A DNA stretch of 24,931 nucleotides, taken from assembly GCA_900538385.1 (NCBI GenBank), contig UWSO01000031.1, positions 1-24,931 on the forward strand, given 5' to 3'. Position 1 is the stretch's first letter, and each line of letters opens with the position of its first letter. Positions 24,855 through 24,931 of the stretch are shown here, piece by piece. This stretch comes from an uncultured Porphyromonas sp. Lineage in GTDB: Bacteria > Bacteroidota > Bacteroidia > Bacteroidales > Porphyromonadaceae. Under the pieces are notes generated by a model that saw only the letters and a list, made by a program, of their open reading frames with translations, ran no database searches and was not told the origin of the DNA. A program made the translations under genes and the position numbers.

Positions 24855-24909
24855 ATAACGAGTCGAGCGTACCCTTTACTCGGAGCTTGTCCGCCTGAAT
24901 TTAATCTAC

Positions 24910-24928
24910 AGTTTCCTTCGTATGAAAC
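24910..24928. repeat. Possible first unit of a further inverted-repeat array
   Basis: AGTTTCCTTCGTATGAAAC has arms GTTTC and GAAAC around an 8-nt core, the same layout as the core-centred view of array 2 (AGTTTC, 8-nt core, GAAACT). The window ends 3 nt later, so a period cannot be tested. Confidence 0.3.
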
Positions 24929-24931
24929 GAA

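Noticed and set aside
24473..24931. Complete insertion sequence
   Set aside because: Only the C-terminal transposase part is open, an in-frame stop lies upstream, and no terminal inverted repeats were seen.

Overview
The window looks like a chromosomal stretch of a Bacteroidota species, most likely Porphyromonas or a close relative. Four things point there: a secreted lysyl-endopeptidase-like protease with a type IX secretion (Por) C-terminal domain, Bacteroidota-only families (DUF4494, HmuY), several TAnnTTTG-type -7 promoter boxes, and a Bacteroidota-type tyrosine recombinase. Genus level is inference from family content only.

Left part (1-11.4 kb), ordinary core-like genes. A T9SS-exported serine protease is followed by a Tyr/Ser-rich secreted low-complexity protein, an OMPP1/FadL-like outer-membrane protein, an EcsC-family protein, a DUF4494 protein and a YggS/PLPBP protein. 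The MaeB-type malic enzyme lies convergent on the minus strand. Clear terminators end the DUF4494, yggS and maeB genes. Between the yggS and maeB terminators sits a 22-bp-period array of small inverted repeats. Related arrays with different arm sequences occur at 71-145 and about 11470-11680.

Middle part (11.3-21.4 kb), an accessory region built from duplicated segments. A 146-bp piece of the maeB 5' end and promoter (11307-11452) recurs at 15355-15500. A 453-bp piece carrying a cupin gene (11807-12259) recurs at 20986-21438. The pieces are in the same order and orientation, but different cargo lies between them: about 350 bp of repeat array in the first copy, and a 5.5 kb block in the second. 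That block holds a heme-uptake locus: an HmuR-like TonB-dependent receptor, an HmuY-like lipoprotein and a PepSY-type membrane protein. Between the two units lie a carboxypeptidase-regulatory-domain outer-membrane receptor and a C39 bacteriocin-type peptidase whose ABC-transporter part has been cut off exactly at the maeB-derived junction. A group II intron 3' remnant (domains V/VI) lies between the hmuY-like and PepSY genes.

Right part (21.4-24.9 kb). A tyrosine recombinase is followed by an AAA ATPase/DUF4143 gene. The ATPase promoter is embedded in three 39-bp-period palindromic repeats, an operator-like arrangement. The window ends in the C-terminal remnant of a DDE transposase.

How they work together (inference). 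The HmuR/HmuY/PepSY genes form a heme or iron acquisition module. The cupin duplication, truncated C39 gene, intron and IS remnants and integrase mark this as a recombination-prone insertion region beside maeB.
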